Below are positions 62,993 to 64,000 of a stretch of 64,000 nt of DNA, piece after piece. Position numbers and translations under genes: made by a program. Each line of letters starts with the position of its first letter. Positions within the stretch are counted from its first letter, which is position 1. The stretch is from NCBI RefSeq assembly GCF_004770105.1, contig NZ_RQEY01000012.1:62001-126000 (forward strand), written 5' to 3'. The notes under the pieces were generated by a model. It made no database searches. It saw nothing but the letters and a program-made list of their open reading frames with translations, and had not been told where the DNA came from. This DNA comes from Leptospira andrefontaineae (GTDB lineage: Bacteria; Spirochaetota; Leptospiria; Leptospirales; Leptospiraceae).

Positions 62993-64000
62993 ATGATAAA
63001 ATCCTGGAACATTAGGAATTTTAAATCTATTGCTGAAGAATCAAAACTTGAATTTTCTCCTTTAACAATCTTCGTTGGTGCCAATAGCTCAGGGAAGAGT
63101 ACTATAATTCAAAGCTTACTAATTGCGATTCAAACAATGCAGAGCCAAGTTCAAGCAAGATCAGTAGTTCTTAATGGACATATTGTTCGTCTTGGCTCTT
63201 TTGAAGATATTGTATCTAACTTTGATAAAAATGGTGATATAACCATTGGATTTGAAATAGAACCTAATTTTTTTTCGAAAGAATATCCTGGGTTAATATA
63301 TTCGCGGAGATATTTTCGATCGAATATTGAAGAAGTAAATAAAATATTTTATGAATTTAGTTTTTCATCCCATGGCATTAGCTCAGATAAAACAGAGCTA
63401 TTACAATTACAGCCAAAATTGAAATACTGTAATTTGCAATTAGAATGGAATGATGAAAAAGGAGCAAAGAAAGAAGTTATTAAAATAACAAGATCTAAGG
63501 AGGATGTGAAAGCGAGGATAGCAAATTTAGGATTTCACGAAAACGTGAGAATGCCGCTCCCAACCTCTGCATTAGAATACGAAATTGAAACGGACGAAAA
63601 TGTAAATTTTGCTTCCGAGTTATACTATCGATATCCGAAAACAGGAGAGTTAGTAGGTTGTTATTTTAGGCATTTTATTCCATACTTATATTGCATTTTT
63701 TATGATGTTGTAGCTGAACAGGCCGACTATTTAGTAAGGTACTTAGTTCAACCCGGTATCAACTCTTATCGCTATGGAGGTCAAGAAGTAGATGGCAATC
63801 TTCGATTTGGAAATAATCTACAAGATTTCATAAACCAGAAAATATCGGAAATTCTAACAGATGCCCCTAATTGGGAATCCCATCAAGTAAAAGTGACCGA
63901 ATTAAATCGATATGCGGCCAAATTAAAGAAAAAATTTGATTGGAAAGATTTGCGAACGTTTATGGAACATTGCCCACCGGCCGTTAAAGCTGATTTATCA
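62993..64000 (+). CDS. OLD/AAA-type ATPase (3' end beyond the window edge)
   Basis: Open from ATG 62993 to the last base, 336 codons, without a stop. ATG follows GTAGGAACTCTCAA. The N-terminus reads MIKSWNIRNFKSIAEESKLE, FSPLTIFVGANSSGKSTI: an ABC/SMC-like Walker A of the OLD/DUF3696-type ATPases used in many defence systems. The rest is the large coiled or insert region before the missing signature and Walker B. Paired with an HEPN gene, a defence function is inferred. Confidence 0.75.
   Translation, partial: MIKSWNIRNFKSIAEESKLEFSPLTIFVGANSSGKSTIIQSLLIAIQTMQSQVQARSVVLNGHIVRLGSFEDIVSNFDKNGDITIGFEIEPNFFSKEYPGLIYSRRYFRSNIEEVNKIFYEFSFSSHGISSDKTELLQLQPKLKYCNLQLEWNDEKGAKKEVIKITRSKEDVKARIANLGFHENVRMPLPTSALEYEIETDENVNFASELYYRYPKTGELVGCYFRHFIPYLYCIFYDVVAEQADYLVRYLVQPGINSYRYGGQEVDGNLRFGNNLQDFINQKISEILTDAPNWESHQVKVTELNRYAAKLKKKFDWKDLRTFMEHCPPAVKADLS

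Noticed and set aside
1..64000. tRNA, rRNA or CRISPR arrays
   Set aside because: No cloverleaf with canonical T-arm, no rRNA segments and no regular repeat-spacer array were noticed by eye.

Overview
The window looks like spirochaete DNA, most likely Leptospira. The evidence is low G+C content, spirochaete-style lipoprotein signals, a TRL-like lipoprotein, a very large protein resembling the Leptospira TIGR04388 family, and a phage partition/replication module of the kind known from leptophage LE1. No integrase, tRNA, rRNA or CRISPR array was seen. The left half reads as a temperate phage with a contractile-type baseplate that is probably kept as a circular replicon (a phage-plasmid). Whether the right half lies on the same molecule cannot be settled from sequence alone.

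Layout. 1-7450 (minus): major capsid protein (cut by the window edge), scaffold-like protein, prohead protease, a small unknown, and a 1406-aa polyvalent protein with a DNA methyltransferase core and a zincin-like C-terminus. 7572-8156 (plus): an isolated unknown gene. 8162-12355 (minus) and 12427-14228 (plus): baseplate/tail genes (hub-like protein, spike, LysM-gp25 fusion, baseplate J, GpI-like end protein). 14241-16867 (minus): an apparent moron cassette (unknown protein, two lipoproteins, a SEFIR-domain protein) set into the tail module. 17024-18772 (plus): fibre-like and cysteine-rich genes. 18784-30143 (minus): early and packaging operon with a pyrophosphatase-like/ParB polyvalent protein, Mu F-like minor head protein, terminase large and small subunits, a ParB-XRE protein, a DNA methyltransferase and small proteins.

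30144-36526 is the control and maintenance region: a regulator, parA and parB with two identical 21-bp palindromes (candidate parS, one inside parB), a repeat-rich candidate origin, a winged-helix replication initiator, two small genes, and a second regulator that is a clear paralogue of the first.

36568-51067 holds a seven-TM sensor-like protein and an eight-gene envelope operon (TolC-like protein, two lipoproteins, TPR protein, membrane protein, periplasmic adaptor, an RND pump and a second degenerate RND protein), then a convergent lipoprotein. 51316-59430 encodes a 2120-aa secreted protein with a Hint autoprocessing domain and a C-terminal effector-like region, followed by small secreted proteins or lipoproteins, one of which may be its immunity factor. 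60038-61634 encodes an AP2 protein with a decayed HNH, and a zinc-finger protein. 62025-64000 holds the start of what looks like a three-gene defence operon (unknown acidic protein, HEPN-like protein, OLD/AAA-type ATPase cut by the edge).

The most interesting thread is regulatory. Pairs of 13-bp near-palindromes of the form rTACAAAwTGTAC, whose starts are exactly 30 bp apart, lie upstream of the second regulator, the efflux operon and the giant Hint protein. The simplest reading is that the paralogous regulators, or one of them, control envelope and toxin cargo together with phage genes.
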